A stretch of DNA of 64,000 nucleotides from Paracoccus endophyticus (lineage in GTDB: Bacteria; Pseudomonadota; Alphaproteobacteria; Rhodobacterales; Rhodobacteraceae), in contig NZ_QLUV01000004.1 in NCBI RefSeq assembly GCF_003286075.1, positions 124,001-188,000 of the forward strand. The letters are read 5' to 3'. Both the position numbers and the translations under genes were made by a program. The notes under the pieces are model-generated. The model was not told where the DNA came from. It ran no database searches and was given only the letters and a program-made list of their open reading frames with translations. Every line of letters starts with the position of its first letter. Position 1 is the stretch's first letter. Shown piece by piece: positions 1 to 9,842 of the stretch.

Positions 1-1022
1 GCCTGAAGGCGCTGGCGAAGATGGAGCCGATCACCGCGCCCGGCGAGGCGAAGTTCCACCGCTTCACCTTTCCCCAGCCCGACGCGCTGTCGCCGCCCAT
101 CGTGGCGATGGACGACGTGTCCGTGGGATACGGCGACCGGCCGGTGCTGCGGCGGCTGACCCTGCGGATCGACCAGGACGACCGCATCGCGCTGCTGGGG
201 CGCAACGGCCAGGGGAAATCGACGCTGTCCAAGCTGCTGGCGAACCGGCTGGCCCCGATGGCCGGCAAGGTGTCGCAGTCGTCCAAGCTGCGCGTGGGCT
301 ATTTCGCCCAGCACCAGGTGGACGAGCTGGACCTGGCCGAGACGCCCCTGACCCATGTGCGCCGGCTGCGCCCGGCCGAGACCCCGGCCCGGCTGCGCGC
401 GCGGCTTGCGGGCTTTGGCCTGATGGAGGCGCAGGCCGAGACCCGCGTGGCCTCCCTGTCGGGCGGGCAGAAGGCGCGGCTGTCGCTGTTGCTGGCGACC
501 ATCGACGCGCCGCATCTGCTGATCCTCGACGAGCCGACGAACCACCTGGACATCGAATCCCGCGAGGCGCTGACCGAGGCGCTGAACGACTATACCGGCG
601 CGGTGGTGCTGGTCAGCCACGACATGCACCTGCTGGAACTGGTGGCCGACCGGCTGTGGCTGGTGGCCGACGGCACGGTCGCGCCCTATCCGCACGACCT
701 GGAAACCTATCGCCGGTCGCTGCTGACCGCGGACGAGCCCGAGCGCCCCAAGGACCCCCCCAAGCCCGCGCCGAAAAAGCCCGGCCGGGACGAGATCCTG
801 GACCTGCGCGCCGAGGTCCGCCGCGGCGAGGAGCGGGTCGAGAAGCTGACGGCGATGCTGGGCAAGATCCGTGCGAAGATGGCCGATCCCGCGCTGTACA
901 ACGACCCGCACGAGGCCGAGAAATGGGGCCGCAAGCACGCCGAGGCCACGGCCGCGCTGCCCCGGGCCGAAGAATTGTGGATGCAGGCGCTGGAGCGGCT
1001 GGAGGCCGCGGAGCGGACCTGA
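1..1022 (+). CDS. ABC-F family ATP-binding protein, C-terminal part (5' end cut by window)
   Basis: The reading frame is open from base 3 and enters with a linker ending LKALAKMEPI, typical of the inter-domain linker of ABC-F proteins (Uup/EttA/YheS group), so the first ATPase domain lies outside the window. The visible second ATPase domain has Walker A GRNGQGKST (about codon 60 after the first internal ATG at 21), signature LSGGQKARL, and Walker B LLILDEPTNHLD. A charged Pro/Lys-rich linker and a C-terminal predicted coiled coil follow, as in Uup/YheS. ABC-F proteins lack membrane segments and act on ribosomes or DNA-linked processes rather than transport. Which subfamily this is cannot be fixed without the N-terminal half. 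Confidence 0.9.
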   Translation, partial: LKALAKMEPITAPGEAKFHRFTFPQPDALSPPIVAMDDVSVGYGDRPVLRRLTLRIDQDDRIALLGRNGQGKSTLSKLLANRLAPMAGKVSQSSKLRVGYFAQHQVDELDLAETPLTHVRRLRPAETPARLRARLAGFGLMEAQAETRVASLSGGQKARLSLLLATIDAPHLLILDEPTNHLDIESREALTEALNDYTGAVVLVSHDMHLLELVADRLWLVADGTVAPYPHDLETYRRSLLTADEPERPKDPPKPAPKKPGRDEILDLRAEVRRGEERVEKLTAMLGKIRAKMADPALYNDPHEAEKWGRKHAEATAALPRAEELWMQALERLEAAERT

Positions 1023-1218
1023 TCGTCCCGGCGGCGGGCGTTGGCATGCTGCGCGCTCGTGAAAGCAGTCCGGTTTGGGCGCAGGCAAGCCTGATCGCCG
1101 GCGGCCGTCGCCCGATTCCCTTGACATCCCGAACCGCGCGACCGCCCCCCGGAAGGACCCGCATGGACGTGGGGAAGGGGCGAAAGCCGCCGTCGCCCAG
1201 CCGTCGCGCGCCCCGCGC

Positions 1219-4200
1219 CTATTCCTCGGTGACGTCGATCACGCCCTCGACCGCGCGCAGGGCCTGGCGCATGCGCGGGGTGACGGGGACATCGCGGCCC
1301 ACCTCGACGTCATAGACGGTGTGGCCGTCGCGCACCCGCAGCAGCAGGGGGCCTCGGCCCCGCGACGACACTGCCATGTCGGCGCTGACGGCCCGCAGCC
1401 GGTCCAGCACCGCGATGGCGGTGGACGCATCCGCGACCTCGACGGCCAGCTGGTCCGCGCCGGCATCGGCGACCGCCTCCTCCAGTGGCACGGCCGCGCG
1501 CGCCAGCAGCTTGACCTGATCGCCCGACGGCTCGACGTTCACCGTCAGCAGCACGTTCGCGCCGGGTTCCAGATGCGCGCGCGCCTGGTCCAGCAGGTCG
1601 GAAAACACCGTCACCTCGTACAGCCCGGTCGGGTCGGACAGGGTGACAAAGGCATAGCGCGTGCCCTTGGCCGATTTCTTCTCGGCCCGCGCCGACACCG
1701 TGCCGGCAAGCTGCGCGACCAGCGGCCCGCCGGCCGCGGCCGCCGCAACCTCGGCCAGCGTCATCGCGCCCTTGCGCTTCAGCGCCGGCTGATAGTCGTC
1801 CAGCGGGTGGCCCGACAGGTAGAACCCGATGGCGGTGTGCTCCTCGGCCAGCTTTTCGGCGGGCATCCAGACGCTGGCGATGGCGGGCCGGGGCGGCGGC
1901 AGGTCCTCGCCCCCGTCGAACAGCGAGTTCTGGGACGAGGCCTGCGCCTGCTGCACCGCCGCCGACCACGCGACCAGCGCGTCCAGCGACCGCAGCACCC
2001 GCGCCCGGTTGGCGTCCAGCACGTCGAAGGCGCCCGCGCGCGCCAGCATCTCGAGCGCGCGCTTGCCGATCTGTTTCAGCGGCGCGCGGCGCGCAAGGTC
2101 GGTCAGGTCGGCAAACGGCCGGTCGCCCCGTGCGGCGACCAGCACGCGCATCGCCTCGACCCCCACGTTCTTCAGCGCGCCCAGCGCATAGACGATGCGC
2201 CCCTGATCGACGCTGAACCGCGGCTGGCCCCGATTGACGCAGGGGGGGATGATCTCGATGCCCATGCGGTCCACCTCGCGGCGATAGATCGCCAGCTTGT
2301 CGGTCAGGTGGATGTCGCAGTTCATCACCGCCGCCATGAACTCGACCGGGTGGTTCGCCTTCAGCCAGGCGGTCTGATAGCTGACGACGGCATAAGCCGC
2401 AGCGTGCGACTTGTTGAAGCCGTAGTTGGCGAATTTCTCCAGCAGGTCGAAGACCTCGCCGGATTTCTTGGCGTCAATGCCCTGGGCGGTGCAGCCCTCG
2501 ATGAACTTGGGCCGCTCCTTCGCCATCTCCTCGGCGATCTTCTTGCCCATGGCGCGGCGCAACAGGTCCGCGCCGCCCAGCGAATAGCCCGCCATGACCT
2601 GCGCGATCTGCATCACCTGTTCCTGATAGACGATGATGCCCTGCGTCTCGGCCAGGATGTGGTCGATGGTGGGGTGGATCGACTCCAGCCGCTGCAGCCC
2701 GTTCTTGACCCTGCAATAGGTCGGGATGTTTTCCATCGGGCCGGGGCGGTACAGCGCCACCAGCGCCACGATGTCCTCGATGCAGGTCGGGCGCATCTGG
2801 CGCAGCGCGTCCATCATCCCCGAGCTTTCGACCTGGAACACCGCCACGGTGCGGGCGCTGGCGAACAGCCGATAGGTCGCCTGGTCGTCCAGCGGGATGG
2901 CGATGATCTCGTCCACGGCGCCCGGCGGCGGGTCGTAAAGCTGCCGCCCGTCGGCCGCGATGTGCAGGTGCCGGCCACCGGCGCGGATCAGGTCGACGGC
3001 ATTCTGGATCACCGTCAGGGTCTTCAGGCCAAGGAAGTCGAACTTGACCAGCCCCGCCTGTTCCACCCATTTCATGTTGTACTGCGTGGCCGGCATGTCG
3101 GACGCCGGGTCGCGATACAGCGGCACCAGCTGGTCCAGCGGCCGGTCCCCGATCACCACCCCCGCCGCATGGGTCGAGGCGTTGCGCAGCAGCCCCTCGA
3201 CCTGGGCCGCGTAATCGAGCATCCGGCGCACGTTTTCCTCGGCCGCCGCCGCCTCGCGCAGGCGCGGCTCGTCGGCCAGCGCCTTGGTGATGCTGACGGG
3301 CTTGACGCCCTCGACCGGGATCATCTTGGACAGCCGGTCGCGCTGGGAAAACCCCATGCCCAGCACCCGGCCGACGTCGTGGACCGCCGCCTTGGACAGC
3401 AGCGCGCCGAAGGTGATGATCTGGCCCACCTTGTCGCGCCCATAGCGTTGCTGGACGTACTGGATCACCTCCTCGCGCCGGTCCATGCAGAAGTCGATGT
3501 CGAAGTCCGGCATCGACACCCGTTCCGGGTTCAGGAAGCGTTCGAACAGCAGCGAATAGCGCAGCGGGTCCAGGTCGGTGATCGTCAGCGCAAAGGCGAC
3601 CAGCGATCCCGCCCCCGATCCCCGGCCGGGGCCGACGGGTATCCCCTGCGCCTTGGCCCACTTGATGAAATCCGCCACGATCAGGAAATAGCCGGGAAAG
3701 CCCATCTGCTCGATGATGCCCAGCTCGAACTCCAGCCGGGCCTCGTACTCCTCGACACTGACGGCGTGGGGGATGACGGCCAGGCGCGCGGCCAGCCCCT
3801 CGCGCGCCTGCCGGCGCAGCTCCTCGATCTCGTCGTCGGCGAAACGCGGCAGGATCGGCTTGTGCTTGGCGACCGCAAAGGCGCAGCGGCGGGCGATCTC
3901 GACGGTGTTGGCGATCGCCTCGGGCAGGTCGGCGAACAGCATCGCCATGTCCTCGGCCGACTTGAAATGGTGGTTCGCGGTCAGCCGGCGGCGGGGGGCC
4001 GCCTGATCGACCATCGCGCGTTCGCGGATGCAGATCAGCGCATCATGCGCGCCGAACATCTCGGGCTTGGGGAAATACACGTCGTTGGTGGCGACCAGCG
4101 GCAGGCCCAGCGCATAGGCCAGGTCGATCATCCCGCCTTCGCTGGCGGCCTCGGCCGGCATGGGCTGGCCGTTGTCCTGCATGTGGCGTTGCAGTTCCAC

Positions 4201-4695
4201 ATACAGCCGGTCGCCGAAGGCGCCCGACAGCCGCCGGGCCAGCGTCTCGGCGTCGGCCTGCTTGCCCTGCTGGACCAGCAGGCCCAGCGGGCCGGTGGCG
4301 CCGCCGGTCAGGCAGATCAGGCCGCCTGCATGGGCCTCGAGCTCGTCCAGCGTGATGTGGGGCGCGGCCCCGCCGTCGCGCAGGTAAAGGCAGGACGACA
4401 GCGCCATCAGGTTCATCCAGCCGCCCTTGTCCTGCGCCAGCAGGACGACCGGCCCGCAGGCCGCGCCCGCATCCAGGGTGATCTGGCAGCCGACGATGGG
4501 CTGCACGCCCTCGGCCTGCGCCTTGACCGAGAATTCCAGCGCGGCGAACAGCGCGTTGGTGTCGGTCAGCGCGACGGCGGGCATCCCCTGCGCGGCGGCC
4601 AGCTTGGCCAGCTTGCCCACCGGGATCGCCCCCTCCAGCAGCGAGTGTTCGGAATGGCAGCGCAGGTGGATGAATCGGGGCAGGGCGTCGGACAT
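1219..4695 (-). CDS. dnaE: DNA polymerase III subunit alpha
   Basis: Replicative polymerase catalytic subunit (about 1158 aa, normal for DnaE1). The N-terminus FIHLRCHSEHSLLEGA is the PHP domain start. The C-family polymerase active site PDFDIDFCMDRR lies near residue 395, followed by fingers and helix-hairpin-helix regions and an OB-fold near the C-terminus. The start chosen is MSDALPRF at 4695; an in-frame ATG four codons upstream (4707) is also possible. An open frame continues far upstream through the antisense of the neighbouring ABC gene but has no family similarity. It is transcribed away from the ABC transporter operon, with an 84-bp divergent gap. No other replisome gene is adjacent. 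Confidence 0.96.
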   Translation of the reverse strand: MSDALPRFIHLRCHSEHSLLEGAIPVGKLAKLAAAQGMPAVALTDTNALFAALEFSVKAQAEGVQPIVGCQITLDAGAACGPVVLLAQDKGGWMNLMALSSCLYLRDGGAAPHITLDELEAHAGGLICLTGGATGPLGLLVQQGKQADAETLARRLSGAFGDRLYVELQRHMQDNGQPMPAEAASEGGMIDLAYALGLPLVATNDVYFPKPEMFGAHDALICIRERAMVDQAAPRRRLTANHHFKSAEDMAMLFADLPEAIANTVEIARRCAFAVAKHKPILPRFADDEIEELRRQAREGLAARLAVIPHAVSVEEYEARLEFELGIIEQMGFPGYFLIVADFIKWAKAQGIPVGPGRGSGAGSLVAFALTITDLDPLRYSLLFERFLNPERVSMPDFDIDFCMDRREEVIQYVQQRYGRDKVGQIITFGALLSKAAVHDVGRVLGMGFSQRDRLSKMIPVEGVKPVSITKALADEPRLREAAAAEENVRRMLDYAAQVEGLLRNASTHAAGVVIGDRPLDQLVPLYRDPASDMPATQYNMKWVEQAGLVKFDFLGLKTLTVIQNAVDLIRAGGRHLHIAADGRQLYDPPPGAVDEIIAIPLDDQATYRLFASARTVAVFQVESSGMMDALRQMRPTCIEDIVALVALYRPGPMENIPTYCRVKNGLQRLESIHPTIDHILAETQGIIVYQEQVMQIAQVMAGYSLGGADLLRRAMGKKIAEEMAKERPKFIEGCTAQGIDAKKSGEVFDLLEKFANYGFNKSHAAAYAVVSYQTAWLKANHPVEFMAAVMNCDIHLTDKLAIYRREVDRMGIEIIPPCVNRGQPRFSVDQGRIVYALGALKNVGVEAMRVLVAARGDRPFADLTDLARRAPLKQIGKRALEMLARAGAFDVLDANRARVLRSLDALVAWSAAVQQAQASSQNSLFDGGEDLPPPRPAIASVWMPAEKLAEEHTAIGFYLSGHPLDDYQPALKRKGAMTLAEVAAAAAGGPLVAQLAGTVSARAEKKSAKGTRYAFVTLSDPTGLYEVTVFSDLLDQARAHLEPGANVLLTVNVEPSGDQVKLLARAAVPLEEAVADAGADQLAVEVADASTAIAVLDRLRAVSADMAVSSRGRGPLLLRVRDGHTVYDVEVGRDVPVTPRMRQALRAVEGVIDVTEE

Positions 4696-4779
4696 GGCGC
4701 GAAACATAGGCCCATGGCCACCGGGCGCAATTGCCCCTTGGCGCAAATCGGCTAACACTGCGGCAAAAGACCTGCGGGG

Positions 4780-6309
4780 ATGCGCGTGACGACAACCGAG
4801 CTGTTCCGGGCCGAGGGCCTGGGCAAGACCTATCCGGGCGTGCGCGCCAATGACGACGTGTCGTTTTCCGTCCGGCCCGGGGAAATCCACGCCCTGCTGG
4901 GGGAAAACGGGGCGGGCAAGTCCACGCTGGTCAAGATGATCTACGGCCTCGTGCGGCCCGACGCGGGGCGGATGCGGCTGGGCGGGGCGGCGCATGCGCC
5001 GGCCGATCCGCGCGCCGCGCGCGCCGCCGGCGTGGGCATGGTGTTCCAGCATTTCAGCCTGTTCGACGCGCTGAGCGTGGCCGAGAACGTGGCGCTGGGC
5101 ATGGACGCGCCGCCGCCGCGCAGGCAGCTTCCGCCGCGCATCGCCGAGGTCAGCGCGGCCTATGGCCTGCCGCTGGACCCCGCGCGCCGCATCGCGGGGC
5201 TGTCGGCGGGCGAACGCCAGCGGGTCGAGATCGTGCGCTGCCTGCTGGGCGAGCCGCGCCTGCTGATCATGGACGAGCCGACCAGCGTGCTGACCCCGCA
5301 GGAGGCCGAGATCCTGTTCGCCACCCTGCGCAAGCTGGCCGCGCGGGGAACGGCGGTCCTGTATATCAGCCACAAGCTGGACGAGATCCGCACCCATTGC
5401 GACCGCGCCACGATCCTGCGGCAAGGCCGGGTCGTGGGCACCGTCTCGCCGGGCGAGCATACCGCGCGCGCGCTGGCCGCGATGATGGTCGGGGCCGAGA
5501 TGCGCCCCGTCGATCGCAGCGGGCGGCAGGCGGGCGACGCGGTGCTGGTGGTGCGCGGGCTGACCTCGGCCCCGGGCCATGCGGGGACGGCCCTGCGCGA
5601 CGTGGGCTTTGCGGTGCGCGCGGGCGAGATCCTGGGGATCGGCGGCGTCGCCGGCAACGGGCAGGAGGAGCTGATCGCCGCCCTCTCGGGCGAGACGGCC
5701 GGGCGTCCGGGCACCGTCCTTTTGTCGGGCGCCGACCTGTCCGCGCTGGGGCCCGAGCCGCGGCGGCGCGCCGGCCTTCTGGCCGCGCCCGAGGATCGGC
5801 TGGGCCACGCCGCCGTCCCCGAGATGAGCCTGACCGACAACGCCCTGCTGACCGGGGCCACGCGGCAGCGGCTGGCCCCCCGCGGGGTGATCGACCACGC
5901 CGCGGCGCGCGCCTTTGCCCGGCGCATCATCGCCGCCTTTGACGTGCGCACGCCGGGGCCGGGGACGCCCGCGGCCTCGCTGTCGGGGGGCAACCTGCAA
6001 AAATTCGTCATCGGGCGCGAGATCCTGCAGGACCCGCGCGCGCTGGTGGTCAACCAGCCGACCTGGGGGGTGGACGCGGGCGCTGCCGCCGCGATCCGGC
6101 AGGCGCTGCTGGACCTGGCGCGGCGCGGCGCGGCGGTGGTGGTGATCAGCCAGGACCTGGACGAGCTGCTGGAGCTGTCGGACCGCTTCGCCGCGCTGAA
6201 CGCCGGGCGGCTGTCGGCCCCGGTGCCGACCGAGGGGCTGACCATCGAGCGGATCGGCCTGATGCTGGGCGGCGCCCACGGGATGGAGGTCGCCCATGTT
6301 GCGGCTTGA
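4780..6309 (+). CDS. BMP-type (nucleoside-class) ABC transporter ATP-binding protein
   Basis: Fused double ATPase of the sugar/nucleoside importer type (COG3845 class, 509 aa). The first domain carries Walker A GENGAGKST (about residue 41), signature LSAGERQRVEI (about 140) and Walker B LLIMDEPTSVLTP. The second has a degenerate Walker A region (GIGGVAGNGQEE) and signature LSGGNLQKF (about 400), the usual asymmetry in this family. The start could be ATG 4780 or the in-frame GTG 4786; the only SD-like run, GGGGA at 4776-4780, is better spaced for the GTG. The next gene starts 14 nt before this one ends, so expression is coupled. With two permeases and a BMP-domain binding protein downstream it forms a complete importer, probably for purine or other nucleosides; the substrate is inferred from family only. 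Confidence 0.93.
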   Translation: MRVTTTELFRAEGLGKTYPGVRANDDVSFSVRPGEIHALLGENGAGKSTLVKMIYGLVRPDAGRMRLGGAAHAPADPRAARAAGVGMVFQHFSLFDALSVAENVALGMDAPPPRRQLPPRIAEVSAAYGLPLDPARRIAGLSAGERQRVEIVRCLLGEPRLLIMDEPTSVLTPQEAEILFATLRKLAARGTAVLYISHKLDEIRTHCDRATILRQGRVVGTVSPGEHTARALAAMMVGAEMRPVDRSGRQAGDAVLVVRGLTSAPGHAGTALRDVGFAVRAGEILGIGGVAGNGQEELIAALSGETAGRPGTVLLSGADLSALGPEPRRRAGLLAAPEDRLGHAAVPEMSLTDNALLTGATRQRLAPRGVIDHAAARAFARRIIAAFDVRTPGPGTPAASLSGGNLQKFVIGREILQDPRALVVNQPTWGVDAGAAAAIRQALLDLARRGAAVVVISQDLDELLELSDRFAALNAGRLSAPVPTEGLTIERIGLMLGGAHGMEVAHVAA

Positions 6310-7375
6310 GCCCCGCCCCGCCGCGCCCGCCTGGCTTGAGCTTGCGACCCCGGTCATGGCCGTCATCGCGACGATGATCGCGGGGGGCGTGCTGTTTGCG
6401 CTGATGGGGTTCGACCCGGTGGCAGCGGTCCGCACGATTTTCTGGGACCCGCTGTTCGGACCGGCGGCCAGCTATTCCCGGCCGCAGTTGCTGGTCAAGG
6501 CGGGGCCGCTGATCCTGATCGCCTGCGGGCTGGCCGTGGGCTTTCGCGCGGGGATCTGGAACATCGGGGCCGAGGGGCAGTACATCGTCGGCGGCCTGTG
6601 CGGTGCCGCCGTGGCGCTGGCTGCCTATCCGGCCGAGGGCGCCTGGATCTTTCCCGCGATGGTTCTGGCGGGCGCGGCGGGCGGCTGGGCCTGGGGCATG
6701 ATCCCGGCGATGCTGCGCAACTGGTTCGGCGCGTCGGAAATCCTGGTATCCCTGATGCTGGTCTATGTCGCGCAGCGGCTGGCGGCGTGGATGGCCTTTG
6801 GCCCGATGCGAAACCCCGAGGGGTTCGGCATGCCGGGGTCGCGCAACCTGCAGCAATACCCGTCCGCGGCAAACCCCGAACTGGTCGCGGGCACCGGCGC
6901 CCATTGGGGCGTGGTCGCCGCCGCCCTGGCGGTGGTTGCGACCTGGTTCCTGATGAGCCGGCATATCCGCGGCTTTCACATCCGCGCCGCCGGGCTTGCG
7001 CCGCGCGCCGCGCGCTTTGCAGGCGTCAGCCCCGCCGCGCTGGTGGCCTTCTGCCTGGGCCTGTCGGGCGCGCTGGCGGGCATGGCGGGCCTGTTCGAGG
7101 TGGCCGGTCCCGGCGGGCAGATCATCGACAGCTTCGGGTCGGGCTATGGCTTCACGGCGATCATCGTGGCCTTTCTGGGCCGGCTGCATCCGCTGGGCAT
7201 CCTGCTGGCGGGGCTGCTGCTGGCGCTGACCTACATCGGGGGCGAGCTGGCGCAGCTGACCCTGCAACTGCCCGCGGCGACCGTCCAGGTGTTCCAGGGG
7301 ATGCTGCTGTTCTTCCTGCTGGCGTTCGACACGCTGACGCGGTTCCGCATCCGGTCGGCGAGGGCCATGGCATGA
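6296..7375 (+). CDS. BMP-type ABC transporter permease 1
   Basis: Integral membrane permease of the BPD_transp_2 / COG4603 class (359 aa). It has many hydrophobic segments, for example around residues 20-45, 65-85, 105-140, 195-215, 240-265 and 290-345. A conserved stretch, FRAGIWNIGAEGQY at about residues 82-95, matches the cytoplasmic coupling region of nucleoside-type permeases. It overlaps the ATPase gene by 14 nt and the second permease by ATGA, so the three form one translationally coupled unit. It pairs with the following permease to form the heterodimeric channel. Confidence 0.92.
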   Translation: MLRLEPRPAAPAWLELATPVMAVIATMIAGGVLFALMGFDPVAAVRTIFWDPLFGPAASYSRPQLLVKAGPLILIACGLAVGFRAGIWNIGAEGQYIVGGLCGAAVALAAYPAEGAWIFPAMVLAGAAGGWAWGMIPAMLRNWFGASEILVSLMLVYVAQRLAAWMAFGPMRNPEGFGMPGSRNLQQYPSAANPELVAGTGAHWGVVAAALAVVATWFLMSRHIRGFHIRAAGLAPRAARFAGVSPAALVAFCLGLSGALAGMAGLFEVAGPGGQIIDSFGSGYGFTAIIVAFLGRLHPLGILLAGLLLALTYIGGELAQLTLQLPAATVQVFQGMLLFFLLAFDTLTRFRIRSARAMA

Positions 7376-8259
7376 TCCTGGACGTCACCACGCTGCTGCT
7401 GCTGATCTCGGCCGCGACGCCGATCCTGTTCGCCGCCCTGGGCGAGGTGATCGTGGAACGCGCGGGGGTGCTGAACCTGGGCGTCGAGGGTCTGATGATC
7501 GTGGGCGCCCTGGCGGGCTTTGCCGCCGCGCACGCCACCGGCAGCACCGCCCTGGGGTTCGCCGTGGCCGCCGTGGCCGGGGCGGGGCTGGCCATGATCT
7601 TTGCCGTGCTGACCCAGATGCTGCTGACCAATCAGGTCGCCACCGGGCTGGCGCTGACCCTGTTCGGCCTGGGCCTGACCGCGATGTTCGGCAAGCCGTA
7701 TGAGGGGATCAAGGCCCCGCCCGTCCCCGCCGGGCCGCTGGGCGTGAACGCGATGATCTGGCTGGGGCTGGCGCTGGTGCCGCTGATCTGGCTGGGGCTG
7801 AACCGCACGCGCGCGGGCCTGATCCTGCGCGGGGTGGGGGAAAACCATGATGCCGCCCACGCGCTGGGCTACAAGGTGCGGGCGGTGCGCATCGCCGCCA
7901 TCGCCGCGGGCGGCGCGCTGGCGGGGATGGGCGGGGCGTATATCAGCATCGCCATCGTCCTGCAGTGGACCGAGGGGATGACCGCGGGCGCGGGCTGGAT
8001 CGCGCTGGCGATCGTCGTCTTTGCAGGCTGGAACCCGTGGGGGGCGCTGGCCGGGGCCTGGCTGTTCGGCGGCGTGACCGTGCTGCAGCTGCGCCTGCAG
8101 GCGGCGGGCGTGGCGGTCCCGGTGCAACTGCTCAGCATGGCGCCCTATCTTGCCACGATCCTGGTTCTGGTGCTGATATCGGCCCGGCAGACATACGCGC
8201 GCGGGGGCGGCGGGACCGCCCCCGGTTCGCTGGGCCGCCCCTTCCACGCGCTGCGATAA
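7372..8259 (+). CDS. BMP-type ABC transporter permease 2
   Basis: Second permease of the importer (COG1079 class, 295 aa). The start is the ATG in the ATGA overlap with permease 1; an open frame reaches further upstream but only as a shadow of that gene. The conserved motif RAGVLNLGVEGLM near residue 30 is characteristic of this subunit, and about eight hydrophobic segments follow. The pair of permeases plus the fused ATPase and binding protein is the standard set for nucleoside/BMP importers. Confidence 0.92.
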   Translation: MILDVTTLLLLISAATPILFAALGEVIVERAGVLNLGVEGLMIVGALAGFAAAHATGSTALGFAVAAVAGAGLAMIFAVLTQMLLTNQVATGLALTLFGLGLTAMFGKPYEGIKAPPVPAGPLGVNAMIWLGLALVPLIWLGLNRTRAGLILRGVGENHDAAHALGYKVRAVRIAAIAAGGALAGMGGAYISIAIVLQWTEGMTAGAGWIALAIVVFAGWNPWGALAGAWLFGGVTVLQLRLQAAGVAVPVQLLSMAPYLATILVLVLISARQTYARGGGGTAPGSLGRPFHALR

Positions 8260-8279
8260 CCCCGACGAAGGAGCCTTTG

Positions 8280-9389
8280 ATGAACCGCAGAACCCTGTTG
8301 GCCTCGGCCGCCGCGCTGGCGCTGCCGGCCCTGCTGCCCGGCGCGCGCGCCCGCGCGCAGACGCCCGCAACCCCCGTCCCGGCAGGCGAGACGCTGAAGG
8401 TCGGCTTTATCTATGTCGGGCCGGTGGGCGACGGCGGCTGGTCCTATCAGCACGACCTGGGCCGCAAGGCGATCGAGGCGGAATACGGCGACCGGGTCGA
8501 GACGACCTTCATCGAAAGCGTCCCCGAGGGCGCGGACGCCGAGCGCGCCCTGACCCAGCTGGCGCTGGCCGGCAACACTCTGATCTTCGCCACCAGCTTC
8601 GGCTTCATGGACGCCGTCATCAACACAGCCCGGAAGTTCCCGAACGTGAAGTTCGAGCACGCCACCGGCTACAAGCGCGCCGACAACGTGGCGACCTATG
8701 ATGCGCGCTTCTACGAGGGCCGCGCGGTGATCGGCACCATCGCCGGGCGGATGACCAAGTCCAACAAGATCGGCTACATCGGGTCGTTCCCGATCCCCGA
8801 GGTGATCCAGGGCATCAACTCGTCCTTCATCCACGCCCGCAAGGTGAACCCGGGCGTCGAGATGAAGGTGGTCTGGGCCTATAGCTGGTTCGACCCCGCG
8901 AAAGAGGCCGACGCCGCCGCCGCCCTGATCGCCGAGGGCGTGGACGTGATCCTGCAGCACACCGATTCGACCGCGCCGCTGGCGAAGGCGCAGGAGGCCG
9001 GGGTGATCGGCTTCGGGCAGGCGTCCGACATGGCGAACTTCAAGCCGACGCCGCGGGTCAGCTCGATCATCGACAACTGGGCGCCCTATTACATCCGCCG
9101 CGTGGGCCAGATTCTGGATGGCACCTGGACATCGCACGGCGTCTGGCTGGGCATCGGCGACGGCGAGGTCGAGATCGGCGAGATCACCGAGGCCGTGCCG
9201 GCCGAGGTCAAGGCCGAGGCCGAGGCGCTGAAGGCGCAGATCGCCAGCAAGGCGTATCACCCCTTCACCGGGCCGCTGAAGAAGCAGGACGGCAGCGACT
9301 GGCTGGCCGAGGGCGCCGTCGCCACCGACGAGGAATTGTCGTCGATGAACTTCTTTGTCGAGGGGATCGCCGCGCAGATCCCCAGCTAA
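8280..9389 (+). CDS. BMP family ABC transporter substrate-binding protein
   Basis: Periplasmic binding protein of the basic membrane protein (Bmp/PnrA) family, 369 aa. The start at 8280 has SD-like GAAGGAG at 8266-8272. The N-terminus has a signal with a twin arginine (NRRTLLASAAALALPALL), ending near ARAQ, so export may be by Tat or Sec. The mature protein opens LKVGFIYVGPVGDGGWSYQH, the Bmp ligand-site opening (Asp/Gly/Trp), and contains SFGFMDA and DVILQHTD segments typical of the family. No lipobox Cys is present, unlike many PnrA lipoproteins. It is the last gene of the importer operon, 20 nt after permease 2. Confidence 0.92.
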   Translation: MNRRTLLASAAALALPALLPGARARAQTPATPVPAGETLKVGFIYVGPVGDGGWSYQHDLGRKAIEAEYGDRVETTFIESVPEGADAERALTQLALAGNTLIFATSFGFMDAVINTARKFPNVKFEHATGYKRADNVATYDARFYEGRAVIGTIAGRMTKSNKIGYIGSFPIPEVIQGINSSFIHARKVNPGVEMKVVWAYSWFDPAKEADAAAALIAEGVDVILQHTDSTAPLAKAQEAGVIGFGQASDMANFKPTPRVSSIIDNWAPYYIRRVGQILDGTWTSHGVWLGIGDGEVEIGEITEAVPAEVKAEAEALKAQIASKAYHPFTGPLKKQDGSDWLAEGAVATDEELSSMNFFVEGIAAQIPS

Positions 9390-9395
9390 GCCGCC

Positions 9396-9412
9396 GCGAC
9401 CGGGCCGGTCGC
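9396..9412 (+). terminator. Possible hairpin after BMP transporter operon
   Basis: GCGACCGG and CCGGTCGC are perfect complements separated by one base, beginning 7 nt after the binding-protein stop; sterically a six-pair stem with a five-base loop is more realistic. No T-run follows, so this could be a Rho-dependent or processing structure rather than a true intrinsic terminator. Confidence 0.35.
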
Positions 9413-9572
9413 CGCCACGCGCGGCAAGGCCGGGCCGTTGGCGCCCTTGCTGCGGCGCACGGGCCGGGCCTGCCGCGCGCTGTCTGATCCGGTCCCGGGC
9501 GCGCGGCAGCTTGCCAGCCACGCGCCCGCTTGGCACCCTGCCCGGATTGCAATCGACAGGAAGGACCACCGG

Positions 9573-9842
9573 ATGATCCCCATGACGCGATGCCGCGTGG
9601 CCCTTGTCCTGCCGGTTGCGCTGGTGCTGGCCGGCTGCGGGGGCGGTGCCCCCCAGGGCCGCCCTGCCTCCACGGCCACGCCCGCGGCCGCCATCGTCGA
9701 TCCTGCGGCGCTGTATTGCGCGGGATCAGGAGGCACGGTCATTTCCGCCACCGCAGGGGGCCGGCGCGCCGACCTGTGCCGGATGCCGGACGGCCGCACC
9801 GTGCGCGCGGCCGATCTGCTGAACAGCCACAACGACCTGTGA
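9573..9842 (+). CDS. DUF333-type small lipoprotein
   Basis: Small exported protein (89 aa). The ATG at 9573 is preceded by AGGAAGGA at 9558-9565, which favours it over the ATG at 9582. A hydrophobic signal ends in the lipobox LAGC with Cys22 as predicted lipidation site. The C-terminal half, DPAALYCAGSGGTV followed by CRMPDGRTVRAADL, matches the DUF333 (putative hemolysin-like) pattern of two Cys around a short beta domain. The function of DUF333 proteins is not established. It stands alone, with about 180 nt to the transporter operon on one side and 271 nt to the convergent ilvC on the other. Confidence 0.8.
   Translation: MIPMTRCRVALVLPVALVLAGCGGGAPQGRPASTATPAAAIVDPAALYCAGSGGTVISATAGGRRADLCRMPDGRTVRAADLLNSHNDL

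Noticed and set aside
1075-4755. A 1226-codon open frame on the plus strand opposite dnaE
   Set aside because: It is the antisense shadow of dnaE in high-GC DNA; the translation is His/Gln/Arg-rich with no family signal.
4695-6435. Upstream extension of the dnaE frame to 6435 on the minus strand
   Set aside because: Runs antisense through the ABC ATPase gene; DnaE family similarity begins only at MSDALPRF.
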